DNA from: PALSA-350 sp963834445
GTDB lineage: Bacteria > Acidobacteriota > Terriglobia > Terriglobales > Acidobacteriaceae
DNA length: 64,000 nucleotides
Direction of reading: 5' to 3'
Assembly (NCBI GenBank): GCA_963834445.1
Contig: CAWIBU010000003.1
Span: 434,001 to 498,000, forward strand
This document shows positions 16,395 through 24,124 of this stretch, piece by piece; positions within the stretch are counted from its first letter, which is position 1; every line of letters begins with the position of its first letter. A model generated the notes under the pieces. It worked only from the letters and a program-made list of their open reading frames with translations. It did no database searches and was not told the origin of the DNA. The translations under genes were made by a program, and so were the position numbers.

Positions 16395-19300
16395 TTATTG
16401 GCCTTTGCCTAAGCGGCGGAAGTAGTCGGCTACGGCTTCTTCGTAGCCGGCGGGGATGGTGGGCTCTTTGGCGGTGCGTACCTGCTGCTCGGCGTTTGCG
16501 TCGTGACGGAGTTGCAGTTCGAGCTTGTCGACGGCGTTCAGAACTTCGGTGTGAAGTTGCTCAACCATGACTGGATTGCCGGGGAAACGCTTGGGATCGA
16601 GGCGCTGCATTGCGCGCACAAGGTCTTGAATTTCTTTGAGGGCAGCAGGGTCGTTTTGAGCAAGATGGTGAAGCTGGTTCAGCTCCGACAGGCCTTGCCG
16701 GTAAGTGCTTTCAGCATCGGCGGGTAACTGCGATTGCTCGGGCGCGGCCGCGCGGCGCGATGGGTCGAAACGATTGTTGCCGGTGTTGATGTTGTTCCAG
16801 GCAGTGCCGCCTGCACCACCCCCGGCGATGCGATTGCCGAGGTCGCCGCTCACACCATCCTGGGTTAGCTGGTTTCCGCCAGCTTGTGCCACCTGGCTGC
16901 CAGACTGCCCCCCTTGAGCGCCCTTCCCTTGCTGTTGGCCGAGCTGGCGACCGGAACCGTTTTGGCCGCTTCTGGTCAACGACTCGACCTGGCTGCGTAA
17001 GCGTTCGGCATGATCGAGAGCGGCGGTCTGCTCGCCCTGCTGCGCGGTCTTGCCACTCCCCGGACCTAGCTCTTGTTGCGCCTGGTGTACCTGTTGACTT
17101 AACTGCTGAAGTCCCTTGTCGATGCCCTCTTCGGTTCCGTTGGAGTTGGGATTGATTCCGCGACGGAGCCAGTCGGCTGTGCGCTGCGTGCGGTTGGTGA
17201 GATCGGTCTGGTCAATGCCGCCCAGCGCGTCGCGCAACTTTGCAGACGCCTGCGGCTGCGTGGGCGCCAGCTCACGCGCCGCGTTGCGCAGATTTTTTTC
17301 CAGGCGAGAAAGATCATCGGACAACTGCTGGCGGTCTTCCGCCAGTTTGTTTCGCTGCTGCAGCCTGGAGGCATACTGCTCCTGACTGTCGCCGGGAGAA
17401 CGACCAGCCAGGCCGCGTACTCGGTCTGCCTGGGCATGCTCTTCTTTGCTGAGACGATCGCTTTCGCGAGCCAGTGAATCGAGTTTACCGGTGGCTTGCT
17501 TCTGCTGCGCGCCGCTCATGAGGCTAGCAGCCTGACGAAGTTGATCGGCCGCTCGCCGCGCGGCTTCTGCGTTTTGCTGCTGACCCGTGCCCCCCTTCAT
17601 TTGATCATTGGCTTCGCGCAGCCGGTTCAGTGCCTGGGTTACTCGCGGATCGGCACCCTCTCCACTCTCAGCGGATTGAGACTGCGATGGTTGCGATTGT
17701 GAATTCTGCGCTCGGCTGCCAGGGCTTTGCTTGCCAGAAGAAGAACCACCCCCGCTCGATTGTCCTTGTTGTCCTTGCTGACCTTGTTGGCCCTGCTGTC
17801 CTTGTTGTCCTTGTTGTCCCTGCTGGCCTTGCTGGGCCAACTGCTCCATCTGCTTTTGAAGTTGTTCGGCCTCACGGCGCAGCATCTCCTGCTGCCAGCG
17901 TTCCTCCATGGTCTGCGGGCTCTTGTGCTGCTGTTGCGCCAGTTCTTCCTGGCGGCGGGCCAGAGCATCGAGCTTTTGCAGAGCGTCGTCTACGGCTTTG
18001 GCGCGCTGGTCAGCAGGAGTGCCGGTCTGCGCGGTTTCGTACTGATTTTTTTCGGTATCGAGCTCGAGATCGAAGAGGCTGGCCAGGTCTCTGCCCGCGC
18101 CACCGCCCCCTCCTCCGCCGCCTTGTTGCTGGCCGAAGGCAACCTCGATCTTGCGGAAGGTGGCCTCGGCGCGCAACAGGTATTGCAGAGCCTTTTGTTC
18201 GGCGGGAATCGCATCGCGCCATTGCATTTGCTTCAGCTTGTCAGAAGAAGGCGACATGGCCGACGCCGCCGCCTGCATGTCGTGGCCAAAGCTGTTGAAT
18301 TCTTCGTTGGCCGAAGAAAGATCGCGGCTATCCATGCGCGCCGCCAGGGACAAAGCCTGTTCCTGCAGCTTGGTCTGCACCCCGGAAAGAAATTTGCCGG
18401 CATCGGCTGCGTCTTTCGGCGTGGCGGTCTTGTCGTTCTGGCGCTTCCAGGTGGCGGCGATGAGTTCTTTCTCACGCTTGGAGATATCGGTCTGATTGCC
18501 CTGGCCACCGCCTCCTCCGCCACCGCCGCCCATTTGCTGCGATTGCGAGAATTCGCGCTCGAAGGGCTCTGCCTCAATGAAGGAGATGTCGGTGCGGGCT
18601 TCGGCATGACCATCTTTAGCGGTGGCATAAAGGCTCACGACATCGCCGGGAACCAGCTTGAAATCTTCCAGGCTGAGGGTCGCCGAGCCACCTACATTTT
18701 TCGCGCCGGGCTGTTGGGCAACATCAATCGTTTTTTCAGCACCACCGTTGACGGAGTAGTGCAGGCTCACCTTGTTCAAGGCAAATTCATCGGTAGCTTT
18801 TACGCCGACCGTCACTTCCTCAATCGGGCTGGCGCGATAATCGCCCGCGGGACGGTCGATGGCAATTTCCGGCGGGTTGGCTTTGTCGGTGGCAATGAAG
18901 TAGTCCTCCGACAGGCGAACGGGCTGCCCCTGATCGAGAGCGGCCACATGGTAAGCGCCATCTTTTTGCATGACGATGGCGCCTTTGTAGACATTGCCTT
19001 CTCCGCCGCTCAGGGTAATCTGCTTGCCATCATCGAGCGTGAGTTGGCCGTTGCGCAGAGGGCGATCCATTTGCACGGTCAACTCCGCATGGGTGCCTTC
19101 GATGGCGCGCAGGTCACCGCCCTGATCCTGCGTGACCGGCGGCATGCCCGTCCATTTGGGATAGTGATAGGTGACGCGCATCTGCTTGACCGAGGGCAGA
19201 TCGACCACACGCACCTTGAAATGAGGGGACCTGAGCGGGCCAGCCTGTACGTAATACTCAACATCTTCGGGCAGGCCGGCGAAGAGGAACTGGAAGTGGG

Positions 19301-20027
19301 AGGCGCCCGGCGCGGCATCGGCCTGGGGCTGCATCGCGACCGGTTCCCAGCCCGATTTATCTTTTTGATAGCGCGCAAAGAGACGCACTTTTTCCGGTTT
19401 GAGACCGACGACCTGGGCGGTGATGAGCTGGTCACTGTTGCGGCGGACGGCGACATTGCCAGGGGTCACGCGCAGGTCATAAAGGGGGGTTGCCTTTGGG
19501 CCGGTCCAGAGCAAGGAGGCGCCGTAGCCCACATAGCCTGGGCCGGCGGCCACCAACCATGCCAGCACGGCGATACAGGCAACGCCCGCGCCGGCCAGAA
19601 AATATAGCTTGTTATCGGGGATGAGGTTTGCCGGTTGCGCTGTTTTGGTTACGGAAAGTGTGTCGGCGGCCAGCAGTTCCAAAAAGGGATCGTTCGCTTT
19701 GGTTTCGCGATCGTCGAAGGTGAGCAGGCGCTGTTGGAATTCAGGGTAGGCCGATTCTGCTACAACCGCGGCACGATGGCGCGTGAGGCGGCGATAAGGC
19801 AGGGCAAGACCGAAGGCCGCGGCCAGGGCAATGGCCAGCAGCAACAGCAAACGTGCGCCGGTCAGCGAACGCAGGGGAAAGGCAAATGCGTTCAGGATCA
19901 GGACAAGGAGGAGGGTGGTGAGGAGCGCGGTGGCGATGAGGATGGCCACTCCACGCAGGGATACAGCCAGACGCAAGCGCTGGTGTAATTGCCGGATATA
20001 GAGGTTGAGCTGGTCCTGATTGCTCAT
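16395..20027 (-). CDS. Very large DUF4175-like membrane/periplasmic protein, Gln-rich
   Basis: A 1210-aa protein, last gene of the MoxR/VWA cluster. The start is ATG 20027 (MSNQDQLNLYIRQL), with GGGAGGAGG just upstream and an ATGA overlap with the preceding stop, so translation is probably coupled. Three membrane segments lie near residues 20-48, 52-75 and 145-170. A beta-rich extracytoplasmic region follows (about 190-470). After that comes a long Gln/Ala/Glu-rich, coiled-coil-prone region with a (GQQ)n tract near 770-795 and poly-Gly stretches. The architecture matches proteins annotated DUF4175 in Acidobacteriota. It has no enzymatic motif; a structural or scaffold role on the periplasmic face is inferred. 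Confidence 0.82.
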   Translation of the reverse strand: MSNQDQLNLYIRQLHQRLRLAVSLRGVAILIATALLTTLLLVLILNAFAFPLRSLTGARLLLLLAIALAAAFGLALPYRRLTRHRAAVVAESAYPEFQQRLLTFDDRETKANDPFLELLAADTLSVTKTAQPANLIPDNKLYFLAGAGVACIAVLAWLVAAGPGYVGYGASLLWTGPKATPLYDLRVTPGNVAVRRNSDQLITAQVVGLKPEKVRLFARYQKDKSGWEPVAMQPQADAAPGASHFQFLFAGLPEDVEYYVQAGPLRSPHFKVRVVDLPSVKQMRVTYHYPKWTGMPPVTQDQGGDLRAIEGTHAELTVQMDRPLRNGQLTLDDGKQITLSGGEGNVYKGAIVMQKDGAYHVAALDQGQPVRLSEDYFIATDKANPPEIAIDRPAGDYRASPIEEVTVGVKATDEFALNKVSLHYSVNGGAEKTIDVAQQPGAKNVGGSATLSLEDFKLVPGDVVSLYATAKDGHAEARTDISFIEAEPFEREFSQSQQMGGGGGGGGGQGNQTDISKREKELIAATWKRQNDKTATPKDAADAGKFLSGVQTKLQEQALSLAARMDSRDLSSANEEFNSFGHDMQAAASAMSPSSDKLKQMQWRDAIPAEQKALQYLLRAEATFRKIEVAFGQQQGGGGGGGGAGRDLASLFDLELDTEKNQYETAQTGTPADQRAKAVDDALQKLDALARRQEELAQQQHKSPQTMEERWQQEMLRREAEQLQKQMEQLAQQGQQGQQGQQGQQGQQGQQGQQGQSSGGGSSSGKQSPGSRAQNSQSQPSQSQSAESGEGADPRVTQALNRLREANDQMKGGTGQQQNAEAARRAADQLRQAASLMSGAQQKQATGKLDSLARESDRLSKEEHAQADRVRGLAGRSPGDSQEQYASRLQQRNKLAEDRQQLSDDLSRLEKNLRNAARELAPTQPQASAKLRDALGGIDQTDLTNRTQRTADWLRRGINPNSNGTEEGIDKGLQQLSQQVHQAQQELGPGSGKTAQQGEQTAALDHAERLRSQVESLTRSGQNGSGRQLGQQQGKGAQGGQSGSQVAQAGGNQLTQDGVSGDLGNRIAGGGAGGTAWNNINTGNNRFDPSRRAAAPEQSQLPADAESTYRQGLSELNQLHHLAQNDPAALKEIQDLVRAMQRLDPKRFPGNPVMVEQLHTEVLNAVDKLELQLRHDANAEQQVRTAKEPTIPAGYEEAVADYFRRLGKGQ
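17756..17838 (-). repeat. 9-bp imperfect minisatellite coding for (GQQ)n
   Basis: Inside the DUF4175-like gene a 9-bp unit (CTTGTTGTC on the plus strand, with CCTGCTGTC and CTTGCTGAC variants) is repeated about nine times in tandem. It stays in frame and encodes alternating Gly-Gln-Gln. Such a tract can expand or shrink by slippage without breaking the frame. Confidence 0.85.
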
Positions 20028-22015
20028 GCCTCCTCCCTCTGGGTGCCGAGGTAGCGGCTGGCAACGATGGACTGAGCAACCGCCGCCACCAATACAAGCA
20101 GCATAACGTACCACCAAATGCTGTGCGCGTTCTTTTTTTCCGGAACGTAACCGGGGGACTGCGGCAGGCTGGAGCCCTTGCCCCAAAGCTGCAAAAGATC
20201 GGGCGCGATGGGCTGCAGGTCAGACTCGCGGCGGTCTGGATTGACGCCGATCAGCGCGGTTTTGCCGTTCGCGAAACGTATCTGGTAAAAGCCGGCGCGT
20301 GTGAGCTGGAACGACTGGGCAGCGGCGGCCTCGGTTAATGACAAGGCACGCCGCCCGTCGGGACCAATGATTTCAACACCGGTGGAGCTTTGCGCGGCAG
20401 CGGTGCGCAAGGGTACATAGGCATCGACCAGTTTGCTGCCACCCAGGGTGTCGCTGCCGGCAAGATAGCGTGCTGTGCGATCGACAAACGGTACGAAGGC
20501 GGGGCGAAGGGCGAGGTCATTGGTGAGGTTATCGAGGCCCGAGGCAAACACCAGCACGTGACCCTCGCCCATCTGCTTCTCCAGCAGCAATGGGGTTTGA
20601 TCGGTGAGGCGCACGATCACGCGCGCCCCGGACGCGTCGATGCCGGCAACGTAATAGATTTTGAGATCGGCCCATCCGCTGGCATCGGTCATGACGGGAT
20701 GGGTGAGGTCGGTCTCGCCCACGGTGGCGTAACCCTCGCGCGCATAAACATGCGGACTGGACGAATAGCCGCCGAAGACAGGGATGTGGGTGCGGTGGGC
20801 GGCGGAGGTTCCGGTGGCAATGAGCACGCTACCGCCTTTGTGCACGTATTGCGACAAGGCATTCTCAAAAATAGAAGGCAACGCCAGGGCGTCGGACAGC
20901 ACGACGAAGACGTATTTTGCCGGATCGATGTCAGTGGTCTTTTCGCTATCGATCGATTGCACGATAAAGGCCGCCTGGGTGGCCGCCGCCAAGGCTGAAC
21001 CAAAGTAAAGCGGGGAGCGGGTGTCGCTGGCCTGATGCACGAACAAGACGCGCTCCGGGTCGGAGCGTTTTACGGCAAACACGCTTTGGTCATCGGCCGG
21101 GAAGCCATCGCCGACGTCGATCCTGATGGCGCAGTGACTGAGGCCGTAGGGCACATCGAGCGGCTGAAACTCAACGGCTGCGCGGCCGTCGGCGGGGATC
21201 TCGACTTTGCGGGTAGTGATGGTGTTGCCGTTGACCAGAAGCGAAACAGTTTTTGTGGCGGCGGGCGTTGCGTAGCCGGCAATGACTGCCTGCACGCGCG
21301 ATTTCTTTGGGTCGGCGACCTGCGGGGGTGCGTTGATGCTCTCGACTGTCCAGTTGGGCGCGGCGGTTCCGACCGGATGCAGGACCACGGTTACGTTTGC
21401 CGGGAGCTGCAGGTCAGCAAAGTTTGGCGGCATGCCGGTTTTCTGCATATCGCTGAAGAGGTGCAATTCCACCGGCGTTCGTACGGTCTCAACCAGGGCG
21501 CGGACGCCGCGTGCCAATTCGCCGAGGTTGGCGCGTGCGTCGGTGGGCTGCATGCTTTCGACGGCGGAGCGTAGCGCGCCTGCATCGTGAATGGGCTGGG
21601 TCAACACCGAGAGGCGGTCACCCAACACCATGACCTGGGCAGGCTGTGCCTCGGGTCGCGACGCCAGCAGTTGCAGGGCCGCTTGCTTGGCATCGCGAAA
21701 GCGCGAGCCCGACTGCATGCTGAAGGAATCGTCAACCGCCACCAGAAGCAGTTTGTTATTCACGCCGCCGCCCGCGAAACGGATAAAGGGATTGGCGAAG
21801 GCGAGCACCAGTAACAGCAGCAGGGCGGCGCGCAGCGAAAAGAGCAGCAGGTAGCGCAGACGGCGATGGCGGGTGGAGCTTTGCGTGCCCCGTTCGAAGA
21901 ACATGAGGGAGCTGAAGGGTAGCGGCGTGGTGGTGTGGCGGCGCAGCAAATGGACGTAGATGGGCAAGCCAATGGCTGCCAGGCCAAGCAGGAACCATGG
22001 GCTGAGAAACCCCAT
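20024..22015 (-). CDS. BatA-type membrane protein with VWA and GATase-like regions
   Basis: A 663-aa inner-membrane protein. The N-terminus is the BatA module, with two membrane segments (FLSPWFLLGLAAIGLPIYVH and LLFSLRAALLLLLVLAFANP). A von Willebrand factor A domain follows, with an intact MIDAS start, VAVDDSFSMQS (DxSxS), for metal-dependent ligand binding. Residues about 330-450 resemble the glutamine-amidotransferase-like flavodoxin fold (YVFVVLSDALALPSIF), and a last membrane segment lies near 640. The ATG at 22015 overlaps the previous stop (TGATG); a GTG one codon upstream is equally possible. It is translationally coupled to DUF58 upstream and DUF4175 downstream. Confidence 0.88.
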   Translation of the reverse strand: MGFLSPWFLLGLAAIGLPIYVHLLRRHTTTPLPFSSLMFFERGTQSSTRHRRLRYLLLFSLRAALLLLLVLAFANPFIRFAGGGVNNKLLLVAVDDSFSMQSGSRFRDAKQAALQLLASRPEAQPAQVMVLGDRLSVLTQPIHDAGALRSAVESMQPTDARANLGELARGVRALVETVRTPVELHLFSDMQKTGMPPNFADLQLPANVTVVLHPVGTAAPNWTVESINAPPQVADPKKSRVQAVIAGYATPAATKTVSLLVNGNTITTRKVEIPADGRAAVEFQPLDVPYGLSHCAIRIDVGDGFPADDQSVFAVKRSDPERVLFVHQASDTRSPLYFGSALAAATQAAFIVQSIDSEKTTDIDPAKYVFVVLSDALALPSIFENALSQYVHKGGSVLIATGTSAAHRTHIPVFGGYSSSPHVYAREGYATVGETDLTHPVMTDASGWADLKIYYVAGIDASGARVIVRLTDQTPLLLEKQMGEGHVLVFASGLDNLTNDLALRPAFVPFVDRTARYLAGSDTLGGSKLVDAYVPLRTAAAQSSTGVEIIGPDGRRALSLTEAAAAQSFQLTRAGFYQIRFANGKTALIGVNPDRRESDLQPIAPDLLQLWGKGSSLPQSPGYVPEKKNAHSIWWYVMLLVLVAAVAQSIVASRYLGTQREEA

Positions 22016-22911
22016 CACTGCCCTCCCTGGCGAATGGTGAGGTATTCGCGCAACGTGGTGTCGAGTGGTTGGTCGGTCAGCAACAGGTGATAGTCCATGC
22101 CGGCGCCGCGAGTGCGATCGCGCAGTTGCTGGATGTGATCGTCGATCTTTTTGCTGTACTCGGTGCGGGTGTACTCAGGAATCACTTCCAGACGCTGGTC
22201 GGTTTCGAGATCGAGCAGGATGGCGGGCCCGCGCAGGTCAGGCCGCACTTCTTTGGGATCGAGCACGTGGAACAGGACGACCTCGTTGCCGTGGTAGCGC
22301 AAAGGCTCAATGGTGCGCACGATGGTGGCCGGGTCCTCGTAGAAATCGGAAAACACGATCACGATGCCGCGGCGATGCAGTAGCTGCTGGAAGTGGAGCA
22401 GCGGCTTGGCGAAGTCGGTGCGGGCGCGCGGTTCGGCTTGTTCCAGCCCGGCTAACAGGCGCGGCAACTGGCCCTGCCGGGTAGAAGGACGAATGTAGTT
22501 GCGCACTTCATCGTCAAAGACGATCAGCCCGGCGGCATCGCGTTGGTTGTGAATGGCCAGGTAGAAGAGGGAGGCGGCGGCGAAGCGGGCGTAGTCCATC
22601 TTGTTGGGCCGGGATGGGCTGGCGGTGTAGTTCATGGAATTACTGGCGTCGAGCAGGACGGTGAGCTGGCTGTTGGTTTCTCCGCGATAGCGCTTCAGGT
22701 AGCAGCGCTCGGTGCGGGCAAACAGGTTCCAGTCGACGTGACGCAGGTCGTCTCCCGGAGTGTAGGCGCGGTACTCGGCGAACTCCTGGCTGAAGCCGAA
22801 ATCGGGCGAGCGATGGAGACCGGCGACGAATCCATCCACCACGGTGCGGGCGAGCAGATCAAGGCTGCTGATGCTGGCGAGCACACCGGGATCGAGAAAG
22901 CGCTGCAACAT
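22015..22911 (-). CDS. DUF58 family protein (VWA-like, MoxR partner)
   Basis: A 298-aa cytoplasmic protein of the DUF58 family, which almost always accompanies MoxR ATPases. The characteristic FAEYRAYTPGDDLRHVDWNLFARTERC region (about 42-68) is present, so the family's key YxPGDDxRxIDW signature is intact. A MIDAS-like LLDASNSMNY motif follows. The start codon overlaps the MoxR stop. The family is thought to be an adaptor or substrate of MoxR; its precise action is unknown. Confidence 0.94.
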   Translation of the reverse strand: MLQRFLDPGVLASISSLDLLARTVVDGFVAGLHRSPDFGFSQEFAEYRAYTPGDDLRHVDWNLFARTERCYLKRYRGETNSQLTVLLDASNSMNYTASPSRPNKMDYARFAAASLFYLAIHNQRDAAGLIVFDDEVRNYIRPSTRQGQLPRLLAGLEQAEPRARTDFAKPLLHFQQLLHRRGIVIVFSDFYEDPATIVRTIEPLRYHGNEVVLFHVLDPKEVRPDLRGPAILLDLETDQRLEVIPEYTRTEYSKKIDDHIQQLRDRTRGAGMDYHLLLTDQPLDTTLREYLTIRQGGQ

Positions 22912-23939
22912 CAGGACTCCTTCGGCGGGGGCATGTGCTGGATCAGGCGGCGGAGGATTTCGTCCGCGTCCACCCGTTCCGACTCGGCGTGAAAGTTGAG
23001 CAGGATGCGATGACGCAGGACCGGGACGGCGAGCGAGGTCACATCGTCATAAGTGACGTGATAGCGGCGGCGGGAGAGGGCGCGGGCTTTGGCAGCCAGC
23101 ACGATGAATTGGGCGGCGCGAATACTGCCACCGTAGTTGACGTATTTCCTGACGAAGTCAGGAGCGCTTTCGTTTTTGTAGCGGGTGGCACGGACCAGGC
23201 TCACCACGTACCTGGCTACCGGTTCGCTGATCGGGACCATGCGGACGAGCTGCTGGAAGTCGAGCAGTTCCTGGGCTGTGGTCACGGCTTCAACTTTGGC
23301 GACGCGGGTGGCGGTGGTCAGATCCACTACTTTGAGCTCGTCACTGGCGCTGAGGTAGTCGAGGATGGTGTTGAAGAGAAAGCGGTCGAGTTGGGCTTCG
23401 GGTAACGGGTAGGTGCCTTCGAGCTCGATGGGGTTCTGGGTGGCCAGTACGAAGAAGGGCGCGGGTAATTGATAGACGTGGCCACGGACGGTGCAGGAGC
23501 GCTCTTGCATGGCCTCGAGCAGCGCGGCCTGGGTCTTGGGTGGGGTGCGGTTGATTTCGTCGGCGAGGACGATGTTGCCGAAGATCGGGCCTTGCACGAA
23601 GGTCCATTTGCGGTGGCCGGTGGTGAGGTCTTCTTCAATGATGTCGGTACCGGTGATGTCAGAGGGCATCAGGTCGGGGGTGAACTGGATGCGGCGAAAG
23701 GTGAGGCCGAGGGTTTCTGCGATGGTGCGGACCATCAGGGTTTTTGCTGTGCCGGGGAGGCCGGTGATGAGGCAGTGTCCGCCGACAAAGAGCGCGGTGA
23801 GGATTTGGTCGAGCACCTCGTCCTGCCCGACAATGACCTGCCGCACCTGGGCGAGGATGCCATCCCGGACCTCGTGGAACCTATCGATGCGCTGCTGCAG
23901 CTGGGCTGCATCCTGGCTTAGTTCTGGGATCGTGACCAT
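22911..23939 (-). CDS. MoxR-family AAA+ ATPase
   Basis: A 342-aa AAA+ chaperone-like ATPase of the MoxR clade, cytoplasmic, expected to remodel or activate VWA-domain partners. It has Walker A GLPGTAKTLMV (about 61-71), Walker B IVLADEINR, sensor 1 LATQNPIELEGTYPLPEAQLDRF, and the C-terminal lid. AGGAG lies 10 nt before the ATG. It starts a four-gene, overlap-linked unit (MoxR-DUF58-VWA-DUF4175) and is separated from the upstream half of the cluster by a 185-bp gap with two hairpins, so it may have its own promoter. Confidence 0.96.
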   Translation of the reverse strand: MVTIPELSQDAAQLQQRIDRFHEVRDGILAQVRQVIVGQDEVLDQILTALFVGGHCLITGLPGTAKTLMVRTIAETLGLTFRRIQFTPDLMPSDITGTDIIEEDLTTGHRKWTFVQGPIFGNIVLADEINRTPPKTQAALLEAMQERSCTVRGHVYQLPAPFFVLATQNPIELEGTYPLPEAQLDRFLFNTILDYLSASDELKVVDLTTATRVAKVEAVTTAQELLDFQQLVRMVPISEPVARYVVSLVRATRYKNESAPDFVRKYVNYGGSIRAAQFIVLAAKARALSRRRYHVTYDDVTSLAVPVLRHRILLNFHAESERVDADEILRRLIQHMPPPKES

Positions 23940-24124
23940 CGGGGTTGCTCCTCTTCATTGGTTTTCAAACCTTTAAGCTGCGAATAGTTTGGGGTAACAC
24001 GGGCCTCCGCGGGCAACATTCGAATCCTTTAAAAGGGCGACCAACGGTCGCCCCCCACATCTCGCCAACAGAAGGCGAGATATGGGGCACCCGTCATTTG
24101 TTTGATGAATGGAGTCCATAGCGT
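23940..24124 (-). terminator. Double hairpin separating the two halves of the MoxR cluster
   Basis: GGGCGACC (24035-24042) pairs with GGTCGCCC (24046-24053). Directly next to it CCCCACATCTCGCC (about 24053-24066) pairs with GGCGAGATATGGGG (24074-24087) with one mismatch. No T-tract is obvious. It probably stops or attenuates transcription from the upstream genes; the remainder up to the MoxR start would carry any internal promoter. Confidence 0.5.

Noticed and set aside
17727..19607. 626-codon plus-strand frame opposite the DUF4175 gene
   Set aside because: Long only because the Gln-rich gene on the minus strand avoids stops on the other strand; the sequence is an Arg/Gly/His-biased mirror.
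24001..24040. ATTCGAATCC suggesting a tRNA T-arm
   Set aside because: No acceptor stem, anticodon arm or D-arm can be built around it.
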